64,000 nt of DNA from Acheta domesticus (taxonomy: Eukaryota > Arthropoda > Insecta > Orthoptera > Gryllidae), in assembly GCA_031308135.1 (NCBI GenBank), contig JAHLJT010002630.1:99566382-99630381 (forward strand). The letters run 5' to 3'. A model generated the notes under the pieces. It made no database searches, was not told the origin of the DNA, and saw only the letters and a program-made list of their open reading frames with translations. Of this stretch, positions 53,400 through 64,000 are shown piece after piece. Every line of letters begins with the position of its first letter. Positions within the stretch are counted from its first letter, which is position 1. A program made the translations under genes and the position numbers.

Positions 53400-54085
53400 A
53401 GCAAGTAGTGGTGCTACAGAATGGCACAGACTTTCACGTATTAGTTTTCTATTTCCGTGGGACTGGGTTAGCTATTTGGAATTGCCTCATACTCTTGCCA
53501 GCTGCTATCTATCTCCGCCCAAAGTACTTTTTTTGACATTTTCCTAACTGTTTGGTTTCCTAATGGTAGGACGGAAATATTAATTTTAGGATATTAAAGA
53601 ACACTAAAACCTCGTCCAAAATGGCAATTTTCTTTGAAAAATTTGGAGCCGTTTTTTAGAAAATGGCGTTTAAGCGCTACTAAAATGCCAAATTTGAAGC
53701 TCTTTTTCACAGAAAATTTTTGAGTTTTCGAAAACTTCATTTCAAGCAATTTGAAGTACTTACACTCACAAATACAATAGTGTTTACAAATTGCTGGTAA
53801 AGTGCATATTAAGGTTTCAGAGATTACATTTGTGAAATTTTTGAAAAAACAAATACCCCAAATATAAGTTTACGTCGTATTAAAGAGTGCAATTAGCACT
53901 TTCCGTTCGAAAGATCGAAGAAAAAATTTGGAGCGATTTATGAGAAATGACGTTTGAGCGTTTCTGAAAATGCGAAATTTTGAGCTAGTTTTCACAGAAA
54001 ACTGTTTAGTTCTTTAGAAACTTGTATGACATTATTTAAAGCACATGTACCCATAAATATAATATCTGAACAAATCGCCACTATA
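53400..54085 (-). repeat. Repeat R2 copy (arm 2)
   Basis: Mirror of 41,000-41,645: GTGGTGCTACAGAATGGCAC, CCAGCTGCTATCTATCTCCG and AAATGGCGTTTAAGCGCTAC. Confidence 0.85.
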
Positions 54086-54160
54086 TTGCAATTCTTCTAA
54101 CTTTGCCCATGAAGGCCCGTTTTCAATGGGGGAACATGTTAGGAGCCAACTATTAGGTCA

Positions 54161-54375
54161 TACTTCGGTTTTTCTGTATTGGGTGCACGGGGTTGTGTCA
54201 ATAAAATGGCATATCTCACGAGTTTCGCGTGATTCTCCATTGTGCCGCCAGGAGTCGATACAGTTCGCGATTATGCGAATCCTAGCGGCACAACCGAGAA
54301 CGACGCGAAATACCGTGAGATATTCCATTTTATTGATACTCCCCCGTGCGCCAAGAAAGAAAAGCAGGTGTGCAT
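54161..54375. mobile_element. Palindromic foldback element, subfamily A (arm 2)
   Basis: Mirror of 40,660-40,873: TACTTCGGTTTTTCTG end, GGTTGTGTCAATAAAATGGC and GCGGCACAACCGAGAACGAC. Small differences from arm 1 include one-base losses in the CACGAGTTTCGCG part. Confidence 0.87.
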
Positions 54376-56100
54376 CGCTATAGACCTCTGGCGGAATATA
54401 TTAGCAACTAATCTGGCCTGAGCGACAGGCGAAAAATAATTAACTTGGTGCATCTACCAATATATTATTTCGGTTATTTATTTTCCGAATTTGTGTTGTA
54501 TTAATTTTTACCAAATTTAGCGGGGACTCTAGGACAATCTTGCAGAGGAGAGACTGTAAGACGTTGGTGTATATTGAAACCAATTAGCCCAAATATTGGC
54601 TAAATCGATTGTCAGCCATCCACCGCCCGCCCGATTACTCGCGCGCCGCCGGACAGCCGCCGATTTTGCTTTATCGGTGGCTGGGAGGGGTGAAGAAGGG
54701 GGGGTGCATCTCTTATCTCGGCAGTGACGTGTGCGGTAGGGGAGAGAGAGGGGAGTGCGGGATGACGGGGCCCACGGTGTAAGAGATATAGGTGTGTTCA
54801 CTCCCAGTCTAAAACTGAAGCTAATGTGACGCTAGTTCTCACAGTTCTCGTAATATAAGCGCTGCGAACGATGAGGTGTAAGGTTGAGAGAGAGGAGTGC
54901 GGGACGACGGGGCAGAAAGTTCTTGGACTCCGAGGTGTAAGGTTGACGAAAGAGTCAGAGATGTAGCCGCGAGGCAAGTCAACGAGAAGTTGTACCATGC
55001 TAAGGTGGCCATCGCCACCCCTTGTTCTTTGCTTTGCTGTTTGGGGCGAGGCTATTTTTCCAACGGACTAAGGTCGGTATTTCGATCCTTGAACATGAAC
55101 TGCCCGACTGCGTGAAACTGAGTTTGTCTCGCAAGAGGTGTGTATAATATGTAATAAGACCAGTGGCGTAAAAGTGCTGCGGTGTTTTACGGGGACATGA
55201 GGGAAATTTATCTCGGAACTAAAGTGGCCGCGCATTCCATACTGGAACTGAGAATTTTGAAGCAATTAGTTATAGAGGGCAGACTGGTGTAAGGCACGTG
55301 TTCACGCAATTCACTGTCGGAGATAATTCTAGGGGCCATTAACGTTATTTCTAAGAAATTCTTTTGAACATTCTGTGCTAGGAACAAACTAAGTTTATTC
55401 ACTGTAATAGAATACATGATATTCTTCTTGTAATGTCATTTCTTTAGTTTTAAAGAAACTTCTTTTGAATATTCTGCGTTTTCAAGAAAACATTATATTT
55501 GTTCATTTAATTGAATGGAGATTTTTTGGGGGGGATTCTAGAGAATTTCGTGCGCGAATTTATTTGCATGTGTTTTGGTGCAGTGTATAATGAGGGACAG
55601 TTAACTGCAATTTTCGTAAACGGAAGGTTCGACATTGAGTCATGCGAGAAGCATGTGCCCTTCACTCATCCCAACCGGGATTTCATTCTTTCCATTTGTT
55701 GAGCTTCAACGTATTTTGTCGCTGAAGATATTGCCATGATTCTAAGTTGTGCAAATCTTAAAATCAATTCGTGATAACTTTGCAATTGATTCTCCCCTTT
55801 TTGATATTTTTGAATTGTGTTAATTTTTTTGTTTGTGTATTTTCTTTGTGTATCAATGTTATTGTCATTCTTCAAGGTTTTTTTGTGGTTTCGCTTCAAC
55901 GCGTGTCCAATTACATGCTGTTCTGTGATCGCGACTTTTTATTTGAAATCTTCTGATGAGCCACGATCCCACTAAAATCCTCCGAAACCGACAGCACGTT
56001 CGGTTATAATATTAATCAATTATTTGTGGCATCGATATCTGTTACATGTCGATGAATTGATCTTTATTAGTACAGATTTTGTTGTCAAAATCCAATGAAG
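54376..56100. other. Unassigned segment of arm 2 (mirror of 38,941-40,655)
   Basis: The same open frames as in arm 1 recur (for example 54,897-55,115 plus and 55,511-55,702 plus) with few changes. No family recognised. Confidence 0.4.
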
Positions 56101-57178
56101 ATCAGTATTTTGACTAAATAATGACATTATTCCGAGAGTTTCCTCGTGCAAGTACCTAGGAATTCATTTCGATAGTAAATTAAGTTGGAAAAAACACGTA
56201 GATTTTGTTGTAGGAAAAGCCTGGAGATCTCTTCACTTTGTAATGCGCATCCTAAAAAAGAGTACGGGCAAACGCGAGGGAAATTGCTTATTTATCTCTT
56301 GTTCGTCCAATAATGGAATATGGAACAATTTGTTGGGATCCGCACAAGATTATGCAGTGTAAACACTTGGAAAGGATTCAGCATAGGGCAGCTAAATTTA
56401 CTTTCAGGGACAAGAAAACGGCAGGGTGGGATTCACTCAAAAACAGGCGATCAGTAGCAAGACTCTGCGCCTTGTATAAAGCTTATAATGGTCATCCAGC
56501 TTGGAAAGAAATTAATCGGCGGCTATGTATTCCTACATACATCAGTAGAGTGGATCACAGGCACAAAATAAATTTTAAGACAGCAGAGAACGGATGTCGG
56601 GAAATTTTCTTTTACAAATCGAAACGATTACGGAATGGAATAGATTGCCTGCAAAAACCTTTGAACCCTTTCCTCAAAGTGTTCAACAGTTTAGGAAATT
56701 AATTTAGGGTACTATTAAGTAAATGAGGGAGAATAGTGGGTTATATAGCGATGCATAAGTGTTTTATTGTGAAGTGAGGTGTAGTGCAGTGTATAGCAGA
56801 GAAATAAAGAAGGAAATGTTTTCAGGTCTTAGTGAAGTGAAGTGCAGTGTGATACTAATGCAGTGTGTGTGTGTGTGTTTTCTCTCTTAATGTAATTTAA
56901 TGTTTATGAATCAGGTCAGTTTTTATATTATTATCATTATTTTACCATTATTATTACTACATTTATATTATTATCATTATTTACCATTATTATTACTACA
57001 ATTAGTATATAATTTGCTTCTTCTTCTTATTGTTGTTATTATTATTATTATTATTATTATTAGTGGTTTTAGAGTTCTATATTACAGAAGGCTGTGTATA
57101 TTTATGTTTTTGTAATTAGCTGCCACCAGGTTATGCCCAATTGCAGTTTAAATAAATCTAATCTAATCTAATCTAAAT
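56101..57178 (+). mobile_element. CR1-type LINE 3' fragment (arm 2)
   Basis: Mirror of 37,858-38,940. Open from IMEYGTICWDPHKIMQCKHL through RVDHRHKINFKTAENGCRE. The 3' UTR holds GTGTGTGTGTGTG and TTA/CTT repeats and ends with AATCTAATCTAATCTAATCT (four pentamers). One base lost near 56,268 (AGTACGGGCAAACGC) shifts the frame relative to arm 1. Confidence 0.83.
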
Positions 57179-58545
57179 TTTAATTTCTGATACATCAAAA
57201 AAATATTCGTTGCCCGTGTTATCGGCATCAACTGAATGATAACCAAATATTTCCTTGCAATAATAATTCAAAGGTGCAGCAATAGAAATTCGTAAAGGAG
57301 AACATGGATTACTAAAATTGTTCAAAGTTAGATTAGCCTTCCCAAATGAAATTTCATATTTCCCAACTAAATATCTTACTGCACGGAGAGATTATTCATT
57401 AGTTTTTGTCTCTGCAGGATCCTCTTGCATCCTGCTGTGGTAGTGCGTCTGTTGATGCAGCCAAACAAGAGTTCGCTTCATGTTCCTCAGGTAAGTGAAT
57501 GATAAATCGTTTCTTGTTTCGCGAACCCAGGTTACAAGACATTCGGGTGGTGAGTGCACTACTCGGTAAAAAGTATGGCGGAGTTGTACACAAAGAAACG
57601 TCCGTATTTCCCTGTAGCCCTCAAAAGCCACAGCCGTCTGCGAGGCTTCTGCAGACCCTTAAAAGCAACCGGTAGCTCCTCCGCGATTAAACGGAGACGG
57701 CGGCGGCGCCCCCTGGAGCACATAGAAAGCGCAGGTATCCAGCGGAATTACAAATTCGGTTTCATCTCACTGGCCGACGTTTTTAAACTTTTGGAAAGTT
57801 ACAGAAACAAAGCTCACTGATTTTGACTAATTGTAGGTCGCTGAATACGAATATGATATTTGTTTACTACATTATCTCGTGTTTTTATGTATCGCATAGT
57901 TGGCAAATCTACATATAAAACGGGTCCGACGGCGCCCTAAAGCACTCGAGTGCGCAAGTACCCAACGGAAATTACAAATTCCGTACTTGTTCGGGAACAT
58001 AGGGTCACATTCCTCACATAATGAGAGTGCTCAAATTAATTTGCGAGATTTCCGAAGCTATAGAGGAAACTCTTCGATTTGTCTTTCCTGAAGAATGAGT
58101 GCGTCATAAGATCCACGTGGAGCATTGAACACAAAAGCTTATTTCCCATATCTCTTTGTATGTTTTGTCTCTAATCTTTGTATGAAATGCCTGTACCATG
58201 AGTACCATGTACCGAGTCTTTGTAGTTTTTATGGATTCAATTGAAATTCAAATGTTTTAAAAGATCAATAAAATAACATCCTGGCTAAGAGGGGGGTGCA
58301 ATTTTAAAACTACAGAGTGAATTTGTTCATATTCTGATGGAATTGACAGTGGAATGCGGCGGTGACGAGCTATGCGCTGGGCCAGAAATGAAACGGACCA
58401 GCAGAGATGTGAAGCGGGGCCAACCAGCAAAAGAAGAAAAATATAGCGGAATTATTTAAAACTTCTATTTAAAAACAGATTACACAAAATAGAATACAAC
58501 ATTAATCCTTCGGTCAATGGTGGTTACCGGGGCAACCGTCTGTTC
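57179..58545. other. Unassigned segment of arm 2 (mirror of 36,473-37,850)
   Basis: Contains the same unrecognised frame (IKRRRRRRPLEHI, 57,554-57,820 plus), here frame-shifted at its 5' part. Confidence 0.35.
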
Positions 58546-58995
58546 TTTTATTTGCATTTTAACTTTCTCGCCATAAGAAGAAACTTCTTAAGAAGAGAAA
58601 GTTATGTAATCGTGCGCCGGAAAATGGCAAATTTTCGACAAAGAAACATATTACCGGGTAATCTTATTACTTGGTAACGAAAAATGGATAAATCCAGTTG
58701 CTAAATGTAGAAAAATCAATCCTCTAACACGTGGTGTATCCACAATCCGGTTTGTTGGTTGTTGATACCGAAAAATCGATTGACGGGAAATCGTTTCGTC
58801 AGGGGGTCAATGCTAGCGCCTAATCCGTTGAGCTTATTTTCTCTAAAATAATGTTCTCCATCGTTCGGCTGATGTAGCGGCTCCTTGATTTGAAAACGAT
58901 AATTTAATTTTGGAGGGCACTTTACTGAAGCCCTCGAGCATTTTCAAAAACACGACTCCATTTTTTTATTAAAATTCGTTGTTGAATAATGTGAC
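58546..58995 (+). repeat. Repeat R1 copy, diverged (arm 2)
   Basis: Mirror of 36,041-36,472, starting with AACTTTCTCGCCATAAGAAG and the AAACTTCTTAAGAAG hairpin. Confidence 0.7.
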
Positions 58996-59425
58996 GGACG
59001 TTTAAAGGAACGCTGCTGGTCTCATTTTCATTGAAATCACAGATTTGGGGGGGATTTAAAAACTATAAAATTAAAGATAGAATTTTTGCGTCTGACAAAA
59101 TCTGTTGTACAAAATTAGCTCTTTAAAAAAGGTTCTGTAACACTTTTTTGTAAACGTTAGTAGTTTTTGTGTGCCAGTAATTTTTTTGTTGGAATTAATC
59201 AACAAATTTGGGCCTCCCATCGTATATACCGATAATATTTTAATATTGCGAGACGTAGGTGCTATTGTAACTCCAAGTTTTAAAACGGGCAGTTTTAACT
59301 TTATCTTCGTTATAAATTGAACAATTTAGCATATAATGAATACACGTTCAGTGAATTTATTTTTACAATTTTATATTCGAAAATTGCTACTCTCCACCCA
59401 TTGGGTTATCAGCCAATGCAAATTA

Positions 59426-60350
59426 AATATTGATCGAAAATAGACAATCACAAGGTTCGATCTTAGGTCCTATTCTCTTTCTGTTATATGTAAACGATAT
59501 GCCCTCGTCTATTAAAAATGGAAGAACGGTTCTGTTTGCTGATGACACGAATGTTCTTTGCAAAAAAGAAGCAGTAAATAGTACAATTTCAGAAGTTTCA
59601 AATGGTTTAATAATAACAAATTAATTGTTAACGAAAGAAAACTGTTTCAATGCATTTTGCATCTCAAATCGGAAATCGCATGTTCCATTGAAATGAACAA
59701 TATGCAGTGAGCTGATGTTGAGGCACACAATTTTTAGGTCTTTCAATTCAATCAAACCTCAAATGGAATGTACATATAACAGAATTAAACACTAAATTAA
59801 GTTCATTGTGCTGCGCATTCAGAATTCTTTCAAATTCTGTCAGCCTTCATGCAGCTCGTTGCGTTTATTTTGCAAATGTACATTCCCGCCTAAGATATGG
59901 CATAATATTCTGGGGAAGCTCATCCTGTAGTATTCAGACCTTCAGATTGCAAAAGAAAATTATTTAAATAATGAAAAAATGCCTTCCACGTGATTCCTGC
60001 AAGCCTCTTTTCATTGAGCTGGGAATCTTACCATCTATTTATTTACGAATCTATATTTGTCAAAAATGACGTACTTAACGGAGGGGAACATATTTTCATG
60101 CAATATTGATATTTATAATTACAACACACGCCGTAGAAATCACGTGCATCAAGTGTCAGTATCAACAGCTCGGTACAAGAAATCAACATACAATACATGT
60201 ACGTTACTTTACAACGCATTGCCAGATGACATAAAACAATTAAAGTCGGTACACAAATTTTAAGTTTAAAATAAAATCTTTCCTGCTGCAAAACTGTTTC
60301 TATACAATTAGAGACTATACTGATCGTGAAAAAGAAAAATAATGTTTATT
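59426..60350 (+). pseudogene. LINE reverse transcriptase, 3' part (arm 2)
   Basis: Mirror of 34,681-35,605: QGSILGPILFLLYVNDMPSS and LFADDTNVL are intact, then a one-base loss near 59,604 breaks the frame that stays open for 180 codons in arm 1. More single-base losses follow (near 59,640 and 59,735). The C-terminal tail YNYNTRRRNHVHQVSVST is readable again from 60,057. Confidence 0.85.
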
Positions 60351-61200
60351 GTAACAAAACAATAATATATAATGAATTAGTTTACGTTTGCATTGTATAC
60401 ATTTAAAAAAATATTTAATACGCCTGTAACAAGTAATGTACTTCAGCTTCCGGGTCAATGACCCCCCATCTCGATCAGGTTTTTGTCCAGTTTCACTGAT
60501 CCATTGAGCAAATGCTGAGATGGCCCTTTGTTTTGCATCTGGACGTAAATGTAGCTTCACTGTGCGCGCACGTTTTTGTTGAGCACTCCTTTTGCTTTGT
60601 AGTTCATTTACAGTTGAAATTGATTTTTCTATAACTCGGGAAAAAACATTTTTCAAATATCTTTATTTTTCTAAAATAATTATTTTCTAAATTCATTTTT
60701 TCGTTTTTTTTAATTCTGGCCCTCAAGAAAATGTGCGCAGATAATTTTCTTTCCCCACACGTCATATACAGTTTTGTACTGTGTTTTGACAAATAAAAAA
60801 AATAAATAAAAAAGACATTTACTAATACCGAGCGTAAATTATCCAGGTGCCAAGAACTCGTGTTTCATTGATTAAAAATAAGTAATGACTAGCGGAGGAT
60901 TTTGACCGTCTGAAACTGCCAAAAATGATCAACGGTATGCTCTGACAATGTTTTTAAAACGCACTGAAACAGAGCAAAATGACGTAAAAAATTTCATCAA
61001 AACCACTTCAGATGAACAACTGAACCTGTTGGATATGTTTTGATGTGATCGGGGCTTGTTCCTTTTGTTCAACTGAACTCAGCTTACAAACTTTTTGGTT
61101 TGGCTGTTCTTTACAAGAAAATCTCTGCCTTTATTAATCGCAAAATCAGCCGAACTGACAAATTTGTTGCATCTCGTAAATATTGTTACACACATGAATA
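60351..61200. other. Unassigned segment of arm 2 (mirror of 33,846-34,680)
   Basis: On the minus strand an open frame (60,315-60,656) contains AISAFAQWISETGQKPDRDG. In arm 1 the same stretch is frame-broken upstream. Not recognised. Confidence 0.35.
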
Positions 61201-61650
61201 AATAAGTACATGAACTGATTCAACATTAAAATTATTTAAATACAGTACTCACCAATTAACACTCATTAAGTATATGGACATAAAAACATACATTTATTTA
61301 GACTAGCTTTCCCAAATTTTATTTCCTCCCTCACCTTCCCTCAGTCTGTCCTCCGTACCTCATACGAATCACAAAATAGGCATCCTAGGACTGAGCACTA
61401 TGTATACTTAATGTATGTTTAAATCTGTGTTACTTGGTAAGTACTCATTTTAAATAATTTTAATGTTTTAACAGTTTACGTACTTTGTTATTTATGTGCT
61501 AATTTGATAACTGAATTTTAATATTGTTGAGCCACTGATGTGGGTAAAAATTCCCGAACACGTGTATAGCTGGATTTTCTGCAAAGTAAAATTTTTTGAA
61601 GCCTACAATTATGGTTGAAACGTCTTTTATCCTGAAATTTTAACTATTAT
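61201..61650 (+). mobile_element. PLE-derived repeat R4, unit in arm 2
   Basis: Mirror of 33,395-33,845. Its hammerhead-like core (61,525-61,570) reads GCCACTGATGTGGG and CCCGAACACGTG, lacking one A in CTGATGA and one in GAAAC compared with arm 1. Confidence 0.7.
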
Positions 61651-61659
61651 ATTTTTTCG

Positions 61660-61925
61660 GGCTATATTTCGTCGCCGCTGCCCACGCCGCCGAACGTATG
61701 GATCGATTATTTATCACTTTTTATTATTATACTTTCTCGCATAGCGCTTAAAACGCAGAGTATTTAAAACTATAATGTGCTGTCAAAATAAAAAAAAGCT
61801 TTTTATCTAGTCTTGCGCAATAAAATGCAATTTTAATTTTGTAAACAATTTTTTCTCAAAGACAAGCTTCAAATGTATATTAAAATTTTCTTCACCTATG
61901 TATCTAGGGCCGATAAAAATATGGT
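61660..61925 (-). repeat. Repeat R3 copy (arm 2)
   Basis: Mirror of 33,125-33,390, with CGCCGCTGCCCACGCCGCC and ACTTTCTCGCATAGCGC. The part up to 62,640 mirrors the unassigned DNA upstream of the zinc-finger exon. Confidence 0.8.
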
Positions 61926-62640
61926 GCCACTTCTATTTTCTGCGAACTCCGTTCTTTTCATAATTGCCAAAAGTACTAAATTGAAAATTTTTTTGCCTTA
62001 GAATGTTGTAAAAGAATCAAATCTACAAAAAGGTCACGTCCATTTTTTGAAGAAGTTTTCTCATAACTTGTGGAGGAAATTAATTGCAATAAATTAAATA
62101 TTATATATTCCTAAATACCGTCCCAAATATTTACTCGAATAGAAAGGGCGCTTAAATGAATGTGGCGGGTCTCATTTTCGTTCGTCTCACTGACTTTTCG
62201 AAAATTGAAAATATACAAAAAAATGTGAGAAAATATGTAGCACCACGTTTTATTTGGAGGTGGGTCATGTTAGCCCAGGATGCTGAGTTCCCATCCTCTC
62301 CTAGACGGTGGTTTGGGCTATCGAAGCGTTGTTAGTAGAGTTTTTAATATTTTCTCTAGCTAAATTTCGAAAACAAAATTGTCCTTAGCATGCATCGTAA
62401 AGCATTACCTCTGTCCTAAGTTCAGATTAACTACGAGTAAAATATTCCATTAAAGTCTCAATATTAAACCGTTGTTGTTTCTGAAAATTGCAAAATTTAA
62501 AAAAAGTTCCTCTTTTGGAACAGTATTACACATGCGCTGCAAGTTTGTGTCAACAAATGGTTTATTGTTGTTAAGCATCAATCGATTGTTGTTCCTAATC
62601 ACCTTCTGAATTTGTCTAATACAAAGTTTTTTTTTGACAG

Positions 62641-63639
62641 ATGAAGGAAGTTTTTCACCCGTGAGAGCCAGCATAATGCGAATACACCAGAGCCCAAGGA
62701 CGGCGGAGGATTGCATACGTAAGAGTAGTTTTCGCAATAATGACCACAACATGGGCATTAAGCCCTCGACCCACACAGGCGCATCCACACTGAAAAACGT
62801 TTCAGTGTTCCGTCTGTGAGAAGACCTTCACTTTGAAAGGAACCTTGGATACCCACATGCGCACCCACACTGGGGAGAGACCTTTCCAGTGTTCCGTCTG
62901 TGAAAAGACCTTCATTCAGAAAGGACACTTTGATAGCCACATGCGCATCCACACTGGTGAGAAACCTTTCCAGTGTTTGGTCTGTGAGAAGACATTCACT
63001 ATAAAGGCATACTTGGATTGTCACATGCGCACCCACACTGGTGAGAAACCTTTCCAGTGTTCCATCTGTGAGAAGACCTTCACTCAGAAAGGACACTTTG
63101 ATAGCCACATGCGCACCCACACTGGTGAGAAACCTTTCCAGTGTTCGGTCTGTGAGAAGACATTCACTATAAAGGGATACTTGGATTGTCACATGCGCAC
63201 CCACACTGGTGAGAACCTTTCCAATGTTCCATCTGTGAGGAGAACTTCACTCGAAAAGGACACTTGGATTATCACATGCGCACCCACACTGGTGAGAAAC
63301 CTTTCCAATGTTCTATCTGTGAGGAGTCCTTCGCTCGTAAAGGTCACTTAAATTATCACATGCGCACCCACACTGGTGAGAAACCTTTCCAGTGTTCCAT
63401 CTGTGAGAAGACTTTCAATGCAAAAGGAAACATGGATAGGCACATGCGCACCCACACTGGGGAGAGACCTTTCAATGTTCCATCTGTGGAAGACTTTCAA
63501 TGCAAAGGAAACATGATAGGCACATGCGCACCCACAACTGGGGAGAGACTTTCCAATGTTCCATCTGTGAGAAGACTTACGCTAAAAAAGGAACCCTGAT
63601 TAAACACATGCTCATTCACATTGGTGAAAACCTTTCTAG
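62641..63639 (+). pseudogene. C2H2 zinc-finger exon, frame-broken copy (arm 2)
   Basis: Mirror of the exon at 31,378-32,385, with the same acceptor (TTTTTTTGACAG) and the same finger order. Breaks by single-base changes occur near 62,762 (one C lost), 62,803, 63,215 (one A lost before CCTTTCC), 63,470-63,545 (several) and 63,628. Fingers TLKGTLDTH to TIKGYLDCH are readable in one frame (62,833-63,210), then the frame changes. The same TAG (63,637-63,639) ends it. The breaks lie mostly in homopolymers, so this is either a decayed duplicate or unpolished sequence of the same gene. Confidence 0.8.
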
Positions 63640-64000
63640 TGTTCCATTTGTTGGAAGGACTTCATGATAAAGGAACCTTGAATAATCACGGTACGCACTC
63701 ACTGTGGTTAGGAACCTTTCCGAAAGCGCGTTTTTGCAGATGAAACAGTCGCCAAGTATTGTATTCTTCCTGGCGTCTCGTTCTCTGGGAATTCTTGGGG
63801 CAGCAGAATACCAGCCATCTTTCAAGAAAGCATTCAATTCCGATTTTCACAAAGAATATTCGTTAGTCAAGCAGGAGTAGCACGTTTTATTGTTTTTTGA
63901 AGAAGTTTATGAACGCTACTTCAGACCAAGAATCCATTTTGTTAGATACTACGTCTTCTGAATTTTCCGATAGATTTGTGTTAACTTACTAAATGGGTGG

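Larger units (their letters stand above)
53180..64000. repeat. Giant inverted repeat, arm 2 (partner 31,019-41,859)
   Basis: Begins at TTAA (53,180-53,183) followed by GGCAAACACCATGAATAATG, the reverse complement of arm 1 just before its piggyBac. It runs to the window end. Near the breakpoint it matches arm 1 closely, with few substitutions. Further out single-base indels become frequent, mostly in homopolymers. On the other side of the TTAA arm 2 continues into unrelated sequence. Confidence 0.96.

Noticed and set aside
62758..63204. A 148-codon minus-strand frame over the arm 2 zinc fingers
   Set aside because: Same antisense shadow as in arm 1.

Overview
The window is nuclear DNA of an arthropod, most likely an insect. 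The evidence is spliceosomal introns, a divergent ionotropic receptor (IR) gene, a tandem C2H2 zinc-finger gene and an insect-like mixture of transposons (Tc1, mariner, piggyBac, Penelope-like, CR1/Jockey-type LINEs, a Ty3-type retroelement, a tRNA-derived SINE). Most of it is AT-rich and repeat-derived. The two host genes stand out, and the membrane-segment exons of the IR gene are sharply GC-rich. The sequence does not fix the order or species. The large introns and many degraded elements would suit a big hemimetabolous genome, but that is a weak inference.

Region by region. Positions 1-3,270 hold a decayed Tc1 transposase, copies of an interspersed repeat (called R1 here) and low-complexity DNA. 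Positions 3,327-18,434 hold a plus-strand IR gene that can be followed over five exons with matching phases. Its introns carry an inverted mariner pair, a Penelope-like element (PLE) with a hammerhead-ribozyme-like 3' end, a 17-copy satellite of about 121 bp, and a palindromic foldback element. Positions 18.4-21.2 kb look empty. Positions 21.2-24.8 kb are a LINE pseudogene with a foldback element nested in its endonuclease. Positions 24.9-26.2 kb hold a Tc1/mariner-superfamily transposase whose tail is a 350-bp palindrome. Two TTAA-flanked piggyBac derivatives follow (26.4-27.0 and 27.8-29.5 kb), then a PLE-derived inverted pair.

From 31,019 to the end of the window the dominant structure is a giant inverted repeat. 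Arm 1 (31,019-41,859) is mirrored by arm 2 (53,180-64,000, still continuing at the window edge) around an 11.3-kb spacer. Each arm carries the same zinc-finger exon, two LINE 3' fragments, a PLE-derived repeat with a hammerhead-like core, a foldback element and several unexplained stretches. The arms part exactly at a TTAA. In arm 1 this is followed by a piggyBac terminal repeat, and in arm 2 by unrelated DNA. Arm 2 contains many single-base indels, so a mis-joined or unpolished haplotype is as plausible as a real inverted duplication. The spacer holds a truncated piggyBac, a Ty3-type element in which gag runs almost directly into integrase, LTR-like sequence, a complete but decayed Tc1 element, a tRNA-derived SINE and two possible short host exons.

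No operons or gene-cluster systems are present. The elements interact mainly by nesting: foldback elements inside a LINE and inside repeat R2, a piggyBac inside repeat R3, and many elements inside IR introns. The least ordinary signals are the inverted repeat with its TTAA breakpoint, the foldback family with a constant core and exchanged outer arms, and the loopless hammerhead-like motifs.
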